From Acanthornis magna (Eukaryota > Chordata > Aves > Passeriformes > Acanthizidae): a stretch of DNA of 64,000 bases. The notes below the pieces were generated by a model. The model did no database searches. It was not told where the DNA came from and saw only the letters and a list, made by a program, of their open reading frames with translations. Position 1 is the first letter of the stretch. Each line of letters starts with the position of its first letter. The stretch spans positions 16,115,501-16,179,500 of the forward strand of contig JAWUZG010000032.1 in the NCBI GenBank assembly GCA_036785705.1, written 5' to 3'. The position numbers were made by a program, and so were the translations under genes. Positions 19,989-33,599 of the stretch are shown piece by piece.

Positions 19989-22900
19989 GCATAAGAGACC
20001 ATAAGATGAATCAGCTAGTTTTCCTGTCCTTTTTGAAGTTCTTTAAAATTATCAATTCTCTGCAGATACATAAACTATGAAAATATAAATAAATGAGAAT
20101 GAAAATTTTTTGTTAAATGCCTTCTCTCTCTCCAGCTTCCTGGTTGGAGGTTTCTTCCTATCAGTCAGATCCCTGCACCAATCAGTGTGGGGACACATCC
20201 CTTCTGCCTCCCAATGGCTTCTCAGGGAGAGAAAAATCTTCCCAAATAATCCTAAACAGAGATTATGTCTTCACTGGTTAAACTACTTAAGACAGTGATG
20301 TGTCCAACTGGACTTATGACTGCAAAGAATGATTAGTTTAAAGCATAGTCTCAAGGGCAAAAAAGGCTTCACCTGCCAAATTTGGTTAGTTTTCCCAGCT
20401 GAAATGTTTGTTGATGACTTGCATGTGTGAATAGGTTTTGTTGATGAGTTTTCTCCTCAAACATCTCAGTTATATTTTTCTTGTTGCCAACTTCTGTTGA
20501 CAGGCTTTTGGAGGGAGGAGAGGATGTCATGAATGCAGAAGAGCATCTTCATTAGTTCGGTAGTTTTCTTTTTCCCAGCACATGGATCTAAAATGGCCCT
20601 GCTGTCTTGTAGCTTAATTGCATGGATTAGAATTTAGTCAGCATTAATCTTCTGGCCGTAAATATTTAAAGTCTAGAGGTATTCCAGAGAATAATTCTAT
20701 TTCATAACAGCCTTACTGTCATGAATGTGTCTTGATCATCTCTATTTCAGCCATGCAGATATTCATGACTGAGCTATTCTTTGTAATAAATGGTTTCTGG
20801 CAGTTGGTACATGAAGACTTTTGAAATATGATCATTTGTAGCAGAGAAACATTAGGAAAGTTGTGAACCCATCAGGGACCTGATTGCAAGACACTATTGT
20901 CCTGATTCTTCCATTTGGTAATGTGGGGAGACAGCCCCAAGTCACAAGTTATATTGCCTTGGGCAATATAACTGATTTCCCAGTTTGCTCATGGTGATCA
21001 GTGCTCTAGACCAGACAGCCCAAGATGTGGCTTTTCTCTCTGCGCTTTGTAGGGGTGTAGGCTTCAGGGAGCTCCTTCCCTACTGCTGGAAGAATTGACT
21101 TTATATTCAGTGAGTTAAAAAGAGGACCTTGGCTTCCAGACAGATGTTCTGATATGTGGGGCATGTCTGGGTGTATGTGGCATGACCACTGAGCAGAAGC
21201 TGTCACTTATGGAAAAGAGTTGTACGCATGCTGCCAACAAGCAGCTCTTGGGGCTGGCCATATCTGTGTGGTGCTCTTGGGGGCATGTCCACTCTCTCTT
21301 GAGCAACTGAGCAAGTGCCCAGAAAGTCAGATGGATGCTGTGCCCCATACATCACTTCCTAAACACTGCCTTGTCTCTAATCCACAGCTGCTGTGGACTT
21401 TCAGCATAATGTCTCTTTGTCTGAATAAGCAACAACAGCATCAAAAGAAGCGATAGATTTTGAGACAACTGGAGCAATCATTCTTTGGTCCCTGGCAAAG
21501 CTCAGGGGCTTGATTATTATCCAATGCAAAGAGCTGAGATAAATGAGTTTTCAGGAGTAGGGAACTCAAAAGAGGTCAGGCTGGAGGAGGATTAGAGTGG
21601 AGGGTGAGAGGGTGCGCCCTGCTCCCAGGATAATGAGGTCAGTCATGAGCGAGCCGCAGGGTCCTCTCAGAGCCCAGTGCTTTTACAGGGTTTACATGCA
21701 CTATCTAGGAGCAGGCAGGAATGCTTCTTTCCATAGGCCTCTGTCACCTTCTTGGAAGCTGATCAAACACATTTTAATAAAAACCACTATTTGACTCCTA
21801 ATGTTTTTATACTGATTAAGAACATTGCCTTGGCTGACTGAACAAGGGAAGCCATTGTAGCTCAGTTGCTTTATGTTGGAAAAGCTTTGATCGGACTGAG
21901 TGGGAGTTTAAGGTACTCTATAAAATGAATTTCAGTGATAAGCTTATAAACTGAATTTGAACCTTGCACAGGCTCCAGAGAGAAGGAATAAACAGCTCAA
22001 TTTATATTCTCTAAAGATACACACCAAGATGTCCCTTTAACCTTTAGTTATACTGCATTGGGGGTCAAACTGTTTCTTAAACTGTTTGAAATTATTTGTC
22101 CAGATTAGCTGTCCATGCTGAAGATGGAGAGGTTTGAGGGTGGTTCCCAAGAGCCCTGAAGCCAAGTATAACGAATGAGTTTGGTGCTTTACTCGGAGGA
22201 AAAAAAGCTGAATGAATTATGGAGCTGCGAAATAGCCCCAGTTCATTCACACAAAGTTGAAGACAATGTGCTTATCTTAATCCCGACATGGTATCGTTAG
22301 AACAGCTTATTTCGAGGGCATTCCTGTCTGACATCTTCCCTCCCTCATTACTTATCAGCCTCTCTAGCTATATACAGAGAATTAGAAGATGCTGCTATCT
22401 GACAGGAAACCCTGGGGAGCATGTAGGATTCGTCTCCCCTGTCTGCTGAAGCTGATGACCAAGCTTGCAGTGGATCAAGTCAAAGCGAGCTCAGGTGGTC
22501 ATCCTGCAAAATCCTCTGGCCCAATACATCTGGGAAGAGTCTGGTAACTGGTCAAGTCACCAGTGGTGTGTGCGGCGCTGATCCTAGGGCAGCCATTATG
22601 GAGAGTCCAAGGCTGCTGCAAACTCCAAGGACAAAGGAATTGCACATCGTGGCAGCAACGCGGTCTTTGCCCAGAAGAGATTTTCTTTAGAAGGTGAGAT
22701 TGTGATCTTTCTGAACAGATGCCTAAATACTTTATCAAAGGGGTTACCCTGCTGATGTGTAAGTCTCATGACAATAGGAAAAGAGACTTCTGTTTTCATT
22801 TTTTCAATGCGGAGGGTGAAAATGAAAAACCTGAGGTCTGGCCCTGTGATGGTCTTCTGCGTATCTGTGGGCAAGTCACTCCCACAGTCATGCTGCTCCT

Positions 22901-25900
22901 GAAGTTTCTCCACGTCTACTCCAAGAGATAATTGCTGAGAGCCAGCAGCACCCTAAGCTTCTGCAGTCATTCCTCCTTCCCCACTTCAAAACAAATGTAC
23001 TCCATTTATCGTAATAAAAGGAATATTTTTTTAAACATAGATTACATTTTGTGCCCTGTGTATGTGCATATGCCTCTTCATCCCTCCTAGTGACTTCTAC
23101 CCCAATAGCCAACTCCAGATAAGTGTACAGACCTCAATGGTATCAAAGTTACATTAAATTTCCATGAAACTGGCAGAGTGAGTAATTCAAATGTCACTTC
23201 TCTTGAGAGAGAAGTCTTACCAGATGTCAGAGAGGAAAAGAGATAGAGGGACAAAGAGAAAGACTTAAGAAACAAGGCTTCATTTGGCTCATTCTGTTGC
23301 ACAAAGTAATTTTATTTTGGGTTTTCTGTTTGTTTTCTCATGACCCATTATTCTCTAACCCTTACTCATGATTTGAAGTGTAAATTAGTATATTAGCAAT
23401 CAAATATTCTTGCCATTAGCCCTCGGTTGCTCTCAGCAGTGTATCTGGAAAGGCCTAATGCTCACCTGGTGTTGACTCTCCATCCATGACAGGGCTAGGA
23501 GTTAAGCAGGGATATTGGATATGTGAAGGGAGCAAGTCTGCTAGGAGCTGGAAAAGGCCCATTTATTAACCAGTTTCAGCATATGCTAAGGGAACACAAT
23601 AATGCTTGTCTAAATTGAAGACAAATTACAAAAACTAATTTGTGAACTGGGGCCCCATTCCTTGAAGTAAAGATCTTTTGCCTCCACTGTCTTTACCCAT
23701 ATAGAAATAACTATGGAAAAATGTGTCACAAAACATCAGCTTCTGCAAGCCTTCTGGGGGCATAATTAGGTTTTTCACATGCTCCCATTCAGGAATCAAA
23801 GACTTCTAAACACTTAGTTTTGAACTGACTGGCTTTACTCTCAGCCTGCTCTCTTTATCACACATTATTTTATTCCTCTGCCCTGAAATAACAAGGTTTA
23901 ATTGGCAATCTGGTTCTGATTTACTAATATCTCCTTGTGCATGGAAGGAGACCTCGAATTCTATGTACTCATTCTCAATCAACGTCAGCTTGGTATTAAC
24001 TCAGTGTTATTACATTATTGATTTTATTCATCCCAGGAGCTACATCAATTTATCATGGAATTTACACTTCTTTAACAACCAACACAAATCAAGACCATTT
24101 GTTAGGCTTGCACTAGAGTAGAATGTTTTTGGAATCTGATCCTCATTTTCCTTTACATTTGTTTAGATTTCCAGTTAATCTGAATTCCTATCTTTCCCCT
24201 TTGAACTCTCAACCAACTGTAAATACGTTTGATAAATTTCCATGCTAAAAACTTATTGCAACATAGTTCTTAAAAAAAAAAAAAAAAAGAGAAAGCCAAC
24301 TGCAAAATACCCAGTGCCTTATGGTGTATTGATGTAACTGGTTCGGGGAAATAAACAGTCAGCTGCTTTAGGTTACACAGTGGCCAATGCAAACAATAAA
24401 ATCTGTTTGTAACCTCAACCATGCATTTGGTTCTGCTATGCAGTATAACCATTTGCAGTTTTAACTCATGTCTTGAAGGTGTGTAGCAAATTTAAAACAT
24501 AGCAATGTCCTTTCCTATTGCATTTTACTGGTTAACTTATTTGGAACAGATGAAGAGATGGGAAAGTTCATTGCCTGCTTCTGCATTTGTTCGGTCTTCC
24601 TCTCTGGCTGGACTCTGTGATGGCTAGAGAGATACTGAAAGGATGATGTCAGAAGAATGGGAAGTGAAAGCTGAAGGGAATTTTAGTCAGATGCTTTGAA
24701 CTGTTGGTTTAAAAAAAAGTTAATGACTACATAGCTGAAATGCTGATTTTGTATTTTGGCTAAAGGATGTGGGACACCCCAGAGCAGTCATAGCACTGAC
24801 TGGTGTTAACAGAAGTACTTTTTAGAGGGCTAAAGCACTTTTACTATCTTTCTTCATATCACAGGAAAACCCACAACTGTCTGGAGTGTGAGCGGCAATT
24901 GTAAACTTTGCTAGGCTGTATAGTAATTTTATCACTCTGCTATATATTGGTCCTGTTCTTGCATCTGTTATCTGAGTATAGTAAAAATAAAACTTTCAGG
25001 ACATATTGTTGCTTAGTAGTAAGAGGGCAGAGATGAGACTTTAATTAAAATAAAAGGACCAGTTTGGCTGCATTTAAGTTAAAGCACATGAGTAATCTAG
25101 AAAAGGAAGGTTTGCAAAATCTGTGTGTTCATGGTGTTGCCAACATTCAGTGTTACCTAACACAGTTGGGATTTCATCATCAGAACAAACTTTCATCAGT
25201 TCATGATGGTTTGCTTATGTCACACTATTTTGAGCTTAGCATGGAAGTGATGCTTTCATGTAAATTTGTCCCTTCCTGAGTATTGCAAACACTGTCATAA
25301 ACTCCATTCTGTATTGCTATAGCTTTGCCTCAAAGTGCCTAGGGAGAGAAGGCCACTCCACCCAAAAAATATCAAATAAAAAATTTAGGAGCTAGAGGAT
25401 TTGTGCAGACTTTCTCTTTGAAGTCACCAAAGCAGGATTTTCTTGGCCTTGTTGCTTGGAGGAGTTTCAGGAACACACATTACCAGTAGCTTCCACGTCA
25501 ATATGCTGGTTTGTGTCTCAGTATTTCACATGGAGAAAGGTGAATACCTGGGTACCTGAGTGCTTGTGAGGTTTGAAATAGAAGAGACAGGGAAGAGAAG
25601 ACCAAGAACTTCTCTTGGATTGCCTGGGTAAACGAATGGGCGGGTTATGTTTTTATTACTCCAATAGCACAGCCAGCTTGCACCTGTGCCAGAAACATTT
25701 ATGTGTTGGCTGTTTGCCCCGTGGTAGCTGAGATGCTCAAAGGTTCGTAGCGAGATGTTACATCTCAGGCTGAGCAGTGGAGCGGGAACTCTCCTCCAGG
25801 TCAGACCTGGGGTCACTAAAATGCCACAGAAGGCACAAACCAGGGCAGCTCTCTGGTACGGGGGGCAGCAGGAGGAAGCAGAGCAACTGCAAAAGGCATG

Positions 25901-28900
25901 ATATGCTCCTGCCCTAATGTGGTCTGCCAGTCAGGGGCTGAGTGAGAAGCTGCTGTGCAGCTGGAACAAAAGACTCTTCCATAGAGACTGGCCAGTGCAT
26001 GGGATTTGACAAGAGCTGAGATGGTTGCCCCAGCTGCTGCTTCAAGGAGTGTAGAGGGGTGGCATTTTATCCTGGTTTCTTTGTCACCATCCAGGTGCAC
26101 AGGTAAGCAGGCTCTGGCCTTTGCCAGCTTCTCAGATCAATCCACAGGAAGCCCTAAGCACTTTTCTAAACCCATGCTGCAATTCCCCAGGTGCTGGGCA
26201 AGAGCAGGCATGCGGCCGCTATCAGATTAGCCACTGACCTGATGCTGCCTTTACGCAGCTCCTGGAAGGACGGATGCAGCACAGAGGCAGAGCAGCACGA
26301 GCAGTCAGCACCTCATCCAGCACCCAGCACTCTTGGACACGGTTAACCCACCGACGATTTTAAACAAGCTACAAGTGAGTAGCCAGAGCTGATTTGTCAA
26401 AGCTTTGCCACATGTGGCATTTGACTTGGCACTAGGCACCCTAATGCTGGTTTCAGTGTATTGCTGGGTCACACCTCTGCTCTCTGGCTTAGCCAGGGTG
26501 TTTGCATAGGTTGGTAGTGGTGCTTGGCTGTGCTGTGGAGGTTTTGGCATGTTCACCTTTGCTGCCAGTGCTGCAGCAGCATGTAGACTCCCACTGCTTC
26601 AGCTACAAATCACTGAGCTGCCTGGGCCAAGCCCTTGGGCTCTGCAGGGGGTGTGACCTGCAGCAGCTGCACTGTACCACTTTGAACATTAAAATATCTT
26701 CACTTGTTGCTCAGACTCCCTTGTTTTCCTTTCGCTGGCTCTGCACAGCTTAGAGCTGTCTCAGGAGTCTGTCTCAGCAAAGGTCACCCGAGTCATGTTT
26801 CCACACACAGGGAACTTTTCTCACCCTACACGGTAACCATGGTGATTTGTTTTCTTTTAAATTCCTTTCCTTTAAGTTCAATGCTATCTTTAGATGTCAT
26901 CCTGTTTTGACAAATGTCCATGCAGTTCCTGATACTATCAGGGAACTGTGGCATGACAAGGACTGGCTTAAGTAACAGCTGCATAACGCTGTCAGGAATG
27001 AATGATGCAGTCCATTCCCTTTTTGGAAACACTCCCATTTTCAGTGATTCTTGCTCTGATGCAGCATCCGGCAGCCAGTCATGGCCTGCCTTGCCCAGGT
27101 TTTGATCTTTCCTGTTGCCCTGACCCTCTTGGCTCACTCTGGGATTTACAGCCTGAGAGACTGGAGAGTTGGGATGTACAAACACTGTCATGAGGACCAT
27201 GGATGCAAGTGTCCCCCGGGAGAGATGTTTTGCGAGCTAGAGGATGTGCACAGAGCAGCAAACGGGCAGCAAGGCTGTGAGCCTCTCCTCTGGCGTCTCT
27301 GGCTTTTTAAACACCCTATGCTTAAGAAGGCTCAGAAGTCTGACTATTCAAGTTCATACTTCAGAGTCATCAAATCAAAACATTATTGGAAATCTGTCCT
27401 AAATTATAGACCATACAGTCTGCCATCACCTTCAGCTAAATCATAAGATGACATTTTCATCCTATAATGGACTGTATAAACTTCAGCTTAAAACAGTGAA
27501 CAAAATTATCCCATCATTACCCAACTGATGTAATGCCAGTGGGCATTCAGAGGCACAGAGGTGATCTTTAGCATCCCATGTGAACTTTATGTTTCTTTAA
27601 TTAACTGCATCATACTGCATGTTGGCAAGAAGCCATAATGATACTTCATCCTTCCATCGACTGAACATCAGAAAGTTGCAGTGATAATACTGTCAAGAAA
27701 CAGACCAAGTCTTGATTTAACAACTACTCTAAATACCACAAAACAAAATCCCTTTTAATAGTTCAATATTATATGGTCAAAATGCTTATGCTGTAATATC
27801 TCCTTAATATAAAGAGCTGGGACCAAAATCAGTATTATAGCTGGGTCAAACTCAGCTTTACAAACAGTGTTTTGGATCTAAATAGCTAAGAGCCTTGATT
27901 GTTGTGCAGGTGGTTGTCGGTAGGATGTGCAAAGTATGATAATTTTAGGTCAATTGTGTTTACTTATGAGAAAATATTTGGCTTTGCCTAAGACACAGTG
28001 AGGGTTCAGGATGTGTCGGGCTTCCTCTCCAGGGATTGCCCACATGACGATTCTCAGCTTTTTTTCTGTCTGGCAATGTTTGATACATGCCAGGGTCCAG
28101 CTCCAGTCCCCAGCCCTTATCCTTCCTCGGTTTTTCTGCCTTTCACTCAGCCCTGGGAGCCCTGCTGCTCTCTGCCTGTGTACCTCCTGATGCTGGCTTG
28201 ATGCTAGGCCAGGTTCAGGATCCCAGCCTGGCCTTAAGCCTGTAGACATGTGTGGAGGCACATCCTTGAGGTCCAGCAAGGCAGTGCTGAGCAGCTCAGG
28301 CTGGCATACCTCTATGCCTCATTCCCTGCTTACATTTCAGCATGTAAAACTGAGATGTAACCCACATTCCAGGAGACAAGTACTTCTGGTCTGCCCTCAG
28401 GTACTGGGCATTAAGCAGAGGTGATGTTGTGGCAGTGCAGCTGAGGGCTCCAAAAGCAGTGTCTGTGGTGTAGCTGTCACCCACAATTTCCTTCAAAATA
28501 AGATGAAATTGCTGAGTCCTTACCCTGTTTTGCCCCAGGTGGCTTCATGGACTGAGAAATGTGATTTTTTTTTGTCACCCTGAGCCAGCGCAGCTATACA
28601 GGCTGTTATATTTTCTGATCTGAATCCAACAGGTCTGCTTCCATGTCTTGCCTCCCTGTTCCTTCCACTTATGCTGCCTGTACTCAAGGTGAGGTGCTGG
28701 GTTCAGCATCCTACATGTTCCCCTTCAAGGAAGTCAGTACCAGAAATTCCTTTGCCACCCCTGCTCCTGGCAGCTCATTCCCTGTGCAATGCCCCAGGCT
28801 GATGCCACAGGGGCAACCATCACCAGCCGAGGGCAGGGGAAGGGACTCTCATCCTCCCAGAAAATTCATAGGTAACTCCACCCTCGGCCCATCTTCTCTG

Positions 28901-30389
28901 CCCAGGCTTCATATGTTTGCTTTTGTTTTGGGTTTAAATATGTGCTTAGCTATCTCTCAGAGCTATCTCAAATGCAGGGGTGTGGTGAGGATGCATAATT
29001 TAACCCAGCCTGTGACATCCCACAGATGGATAGTCTGTTTCCATAAGTCCTTTACCTCCTTCATTTAGGTTGGTTTAATAGCTGTTCATTTAAATCCCTT
29101 ATTGCCACTCTTCTTTTAGCTTAATGAGACGTAGTCTTAAGTTTGCTGGTAATTGAGACAAAGGAAGTAAACCCTCTCAGAAACAGAAAAGGCTTCTGCA
29201 GAAGAGAGCCAGTCTTTCAGAACACCCCTTCAGCTGTCTTCCCAGGGGGAAGGATGTTCTAGGTGCTTGTATGAAGGCCCAGTTCCTACCCAAACTTTCA
29301 TCACATACAGTCCCTTTGTCCTTTCCTGTCCCTGGGGTCCTGCAAAACCCATCAGCCAGGCACAGCGACTGCCATGCCAGTCACCTCCTTCACATGTCAT
29401 GGAAATGCTCAGGCACTGAACTTGAGGAGCTTCATCCCCACCCCACTGGAGTCACTGGAAGAATGAAATTCTCTGGCTTTCACAGGGTTAGGGTTTCAGC
29501 CTAACCAGCACTCTTCAGTTGAAAAGCTAGAGGCCAAACACACCCACAGGATCCACAACATACATCTCTAGCAATATGCTCCAATTTCAATGTATTTGCA
29601 TATAATCTTATCAATGAGGGTTTTTTTTCCACTAAACTCTTGCTCTGACACCATGAGGAATGTTTAAGATAGCAAAATGGAAAACACAGCAGAGAGACAT
29701 GAACACCTGAACAAAGAGGGCAACCCTTTTCTCCACCCTGTTTTATCTCCTCCTGGCCTCCTCACCATGGGCTTTGGCTTCCAGAATTGCCCCATGGTGG
29801 TCCTAAGGAGCACGTGTCATGAATATGGGCAACAGCATTCTGGTCCTCATGCTTCTTTCTTATTGTACATGGTGATGTGCTGCATGTCAGACACCAGCTC
29901 ATCAAGTTGGCACAGACCTTGCATTCAAATCACTTACCAAGGTATTTTTTTAATCCAGGACAAGGTGGATCTCCAGATCTCCATAAAGGGGGATCCCATT
30001 CAAGAGAGTTGCTTGCTGCCAAGGATATACAAAGTGCAAAGTGATGTCCTGTCTATAAGGGACAGAAGACAAGAGGGTAATTACAGTGCTGTCATTTTTG
30101 ATAGCATGGGGCAATATGCCACTAAAAGTGTGGTTTTAGTCTTCAAGAAGATGTATTTCCTTGTCTCTGTCTTTTATGTTTTTAATTCTTTGTGAGGTAG
30201 ATAACTGCTATTACCCACTCCTCATGTCTCACGGGCTGAAGTCACAGAGCATGTGAAAAGTGAGAAACTGAGCTGTAGGATCTAACCATCCCCCTTCAGT
30301 ATTGGACTCCTTCTCGGCAAAAGGGAAGAAGATGGGCACCCTTTCTCAAGTGCAGCCAATCTCACCAAGCCAATGGCATATATCCTCAT
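19989..30389. other. Intergenic, no gene recognised
   Basis: About 10.4 kb with no named gene. Contents: an A17 run at 24272-24288 without recognisable retrocopy sequence upstream; mildly GC-richer stretches around 25500-27300 and 28600-29500; an open frame at 29677-30195 (see findings). No repeat families that I can name. Confidence 0.5.
24272..24288 (+). repeat. A17 homopolymer
   Basis: A run of 17 A followed by GAGAAAG. No retrocopied gene or LINE end is recognisable upstream and no flanking duplication is clear. Confidence 0.9.
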
Positions 30390-31119
30390 AGGTAAACTTG
30401 GGAAGTGGAGAACTAGATGAGAGAATGGTGAGGCGGATTGAGAACTGGCTGAACAGCAGATCTCAGAGGGTTGTGATCAGTGGCACAGGTTGGAGGCAGA
30501 GAGGAACTTTCTGAAATTCAATAAAGGCAAATGCAGGGTCCTGCACCTCGGGAAGAATAAGCCTGAGCACCAGTATAGGCTGGGGACTGACCTGCTGGAA
30601 AGTAGCTCTGAAGAAAACAACCTGGGGGTTCTGGTGGACAACAGTCTGTGAGCCAGCAGTGTGTCCTTGTGGCCAATGGTGTCCTGGAGTGCACTGTCAG
30701 CAAGTCAAGGAAGGTGATCCTGCCCCTCTACTCAGCCTCAATGAGGCCACATCTGGAGTGCTGTGTCCACTTCTGGGCTCCTCAGGACAAAAGAGACGGG
30801 GAGCTCCTGGAGCAGGTCCAGTGGAGGACAGGAGGATAGGACAAGAGGTAATGTGCAGAAACTGATGCAGAGGAAGTTCCACCTGAATATGATGAAGAAC
30901 TGCCTCACTGTGCAGGTGATTGAGCACTGGAATAGATTTCCCAGAGGAGTTGTGGAGTCTCCCTCACTGGAGATATTCAAGAACCATCTGGACACGATCC
31001 TGTGCCATGTGCTCTAGGATGACCCTGCTTGAGCAGGGAGGTTGGACCAGATGATCCACTGTGGTCCCTTCCAAACTTACCCATTCTGTGGTTCTGCGAT
31101 TCTGTGACTCTGTGAATGA
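30390..31119 (+). mobile_element. CR1 LINE copy with internal deletions
   Basis: About 730 bp of CR1 3' ORF2 region and 3' UTR. Recognisable blocks in order: 'gaggcggattgagaactggctgaacagc', 'aataaaggcaaatgcagggtcctgcacctcgg', 'agtataggctggggactgacctgctggaaag', 'aggaaggtgatcctgcccctctactc', 'gaggccacatctggagt', 'gagcactggaatagatttcccagagg', then the 3' end 'ccctgcttgagcagggaggttggaccagatgatcc' and four 'ttctgtgg/ttctgcga/ttctgtga/ctctgtga' units. Several blocks found in longer copies are missing (after about 30496 and about 30832). It is not coding. Confidence 0.95.
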
Positions 31120-33599
31120 CAGCTGCACACATTTCTTCCCATATCTGTTGTTTTTCTAAGGGTGTATTCAGTTCCCTCCTGAGGAACAAGGGTCCTGGCC
31201 ACACTATGTCAGTTCATGGAAGACAGTCATGTTGTGGGTCCTGTATGAGGTTCAGATGCTGTGCAATGTGCTCCATGAGCGCCTCAAGTTCTTCTGAGGG
31301 CCCACCATGAGTGCCTCTCCTTACGCACAGGATTGCAAAGTCCTTGCAATGCTTTCTGGCTGTGTGTCAAGTCTCATCTGAAGAACCCAGCTTTACGTGG
31401 AAATATATTTCAAGGGCCAGCTGCACATGATACCTTTTTTCCCCCCAGATACAGCCCTGTCTAAGATGGGCTAAATACAGAGCACCAGCCATACAGACTC
31501 TCCCTTCATTATACATTTTTCTCCCCAGAAGCTCTTAATTTGGGATGTATTTCAACTAGTGACTTTGACTGGAAAAGTACCAGATCCCATGCTGTGTATC
31601 TTGGGGATACCCTGTCTCATTAATAAGTACCTTCATTTCAGAGTATTGTCTGTTTATTTTGGAAGTTTTACCTCCCCTTGTTGAAAAAACAGAGATGAAT
31701 TGGGATAAATACAGGCAGGAAATGGTTTCCCTGGCAACACTAAGAGTACATAAGAACAACCTCATCATTCACTTTTATTCCTTAGATACACTTTTAAAAG
31801 AAGTTTGAGCTACGTTAAAAGACATCTCCTGTTCACAGCACAGCACCCAAGTCAGCAGAAATAATCAGCCCTGATTTCATTTTCAGTGAGACGGGAACTA
31901 AGTTCCTTTAAAAAACAGGGACGAAAGGTCTTAGTTTCCAGGGAATGAAAGCTCAGTCAAAAGAAGAGTTCATTCAGATTCAATGCTAATAAAAAAAAAA
32001 AAGCCGCTTTATGCAACATTCAGCTTTGCTGAAGTGCAACTCACACTAACAAACTTCCAGCGTGTCCTGCTCAGTCTTGGTTTTGGTGAAGCCTGGGTCA
32101 GATTGACTGTAAGCAAAATCTAATCTAGTTGTGTGACAGTACTGTGAAGGAAATCCGTAAAACTCTTTCTGAGAGCTGATTAGTGGAGACATCAAAGCTT
32201 GGTGCGATGTAATTTCTACTCCTGTCACGTTGCACTACTACATTCCCCCCTGCCTCCCAATCTGCTTGCCGTTTCTGCCAGCCTCCCCGCATGCTGTGAG
32301 GTGTAGGAGAGACATTTCAGCAACTTGGATGACTTTACCTCCCATCTGGAATGGTGTGTCAAGCCTCAGAAGCCAGGGGAGACCTCAATGGGCACATCCT
32401 CCTCACCCATGTTGGTCTACAGTCTGTAGGCAGAAGGGTCCTGAGGGAAAGCTGTTTGGGAAGCAGGTTTCAGGCTTAGTAACCCTGACAGATTTCTACC
32501 TCCAGAGCAAGCATGATCTTCCCTTTCTCATCATTAAAGAGAGATCAGATGGGCCAGCAAAGCTCACAGCATCCCGAGCACCTGGTGTTCAACCTGCTTC
32601 CTCGTCCCATGCCTTTTCTGGGATCACTGCTTTCCAAACAAAAACCCCAATACTGTATGTAAGACCTCTTTTCTAGGCTCTGATCTACCTAAGCGGCGTT
32701 AGGTTTTTCTTCAGTAATCCTGGGGTTTAATTCATATGCATCGGTACGCATCATTATCCACAAGCTGGGTTTTTATTGAACGTGTCATTGATGCTACGGG
32801 AGGAAGACCCATTGCTGATGACGTGTGGACATGATGGCAGAGAATGTTTGTGGTCATAGGGGGATCAGTGGTTTAGCTGGGTGTAAACAAACATGTGCTT
32901 CAACATGTGTCTAACGTGAAGTCACAGATCTAGGAACAGAAGTGGCAGAACATGAGAAGTTCTCCAGAGCCTGTCTGGCTCATTGGAAATAAGGCTAAGA
33001 AGAGGGCTGGTCACTGCTTACCATTATCTGGATGAGCACAGGTACTTGATGACTGAATGTTTTTTGTTCTAGCAGAAGAATAGAAAAACTGGGTGGAAGC
33101 TGAAAGTAAGGAAATTCAGACAAAAATAAGATGCTTTTTTTCTACTAGTGAGTGTATTAGTAATGGACTTCAATGACTTCAAACAAGGTTGAAGTATTTT
33201 TTCCCTGATAAGAAACTTAATATTCATGGTGTTTTTCTTAAAAGTAGATCACTTCCAGGAGGATCACTGTACCAGGTTATGTGGGAGATCAGAAAGATAG
33301 TCACAGTGGTACCTTTCTGGTGCTAGAGCCTATTGCGTGAAGAGCAGAGCAGTGGAGAAGGTAGTCTGATATCATGGTGGGCTCAGCCTCTTGGAAGGAC
33401 TGATGGGAAGAAAGGGGAATATACGGTAGGTCCACATCCTTTAAGGGCTCTGATATTTGCAGGAGATTGCTGATACACATCTTCCTTTTCCTCACATCTC
33501 TTTGGAGACCCCCAAGAGGGAGAGTGTCTTGTTTTACCAGTCCCAGTTTATTTGGTCATGTCAACAACTTAACTCCATTGCTGCCTCGCATTAGAGGGA
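31120..33599. other. Intergenic, nothing recognised
   Basis: Ordinary sequence with an A12 run at 31991-32002. No gene or repeat family recognised. Confidence 0.55.

Noticed and set aside
24272..24288. A17 run as the tail of a processed retrocopy
   Set aside because: No gene-like sequence, polyadenylation signal or target duplication is recognisable next to it.
29484..29495. GGGTTAGGGTTT, telomere-like
   Set aside because: Fewer than two full TTAGGG units, so no interstitial telomere.
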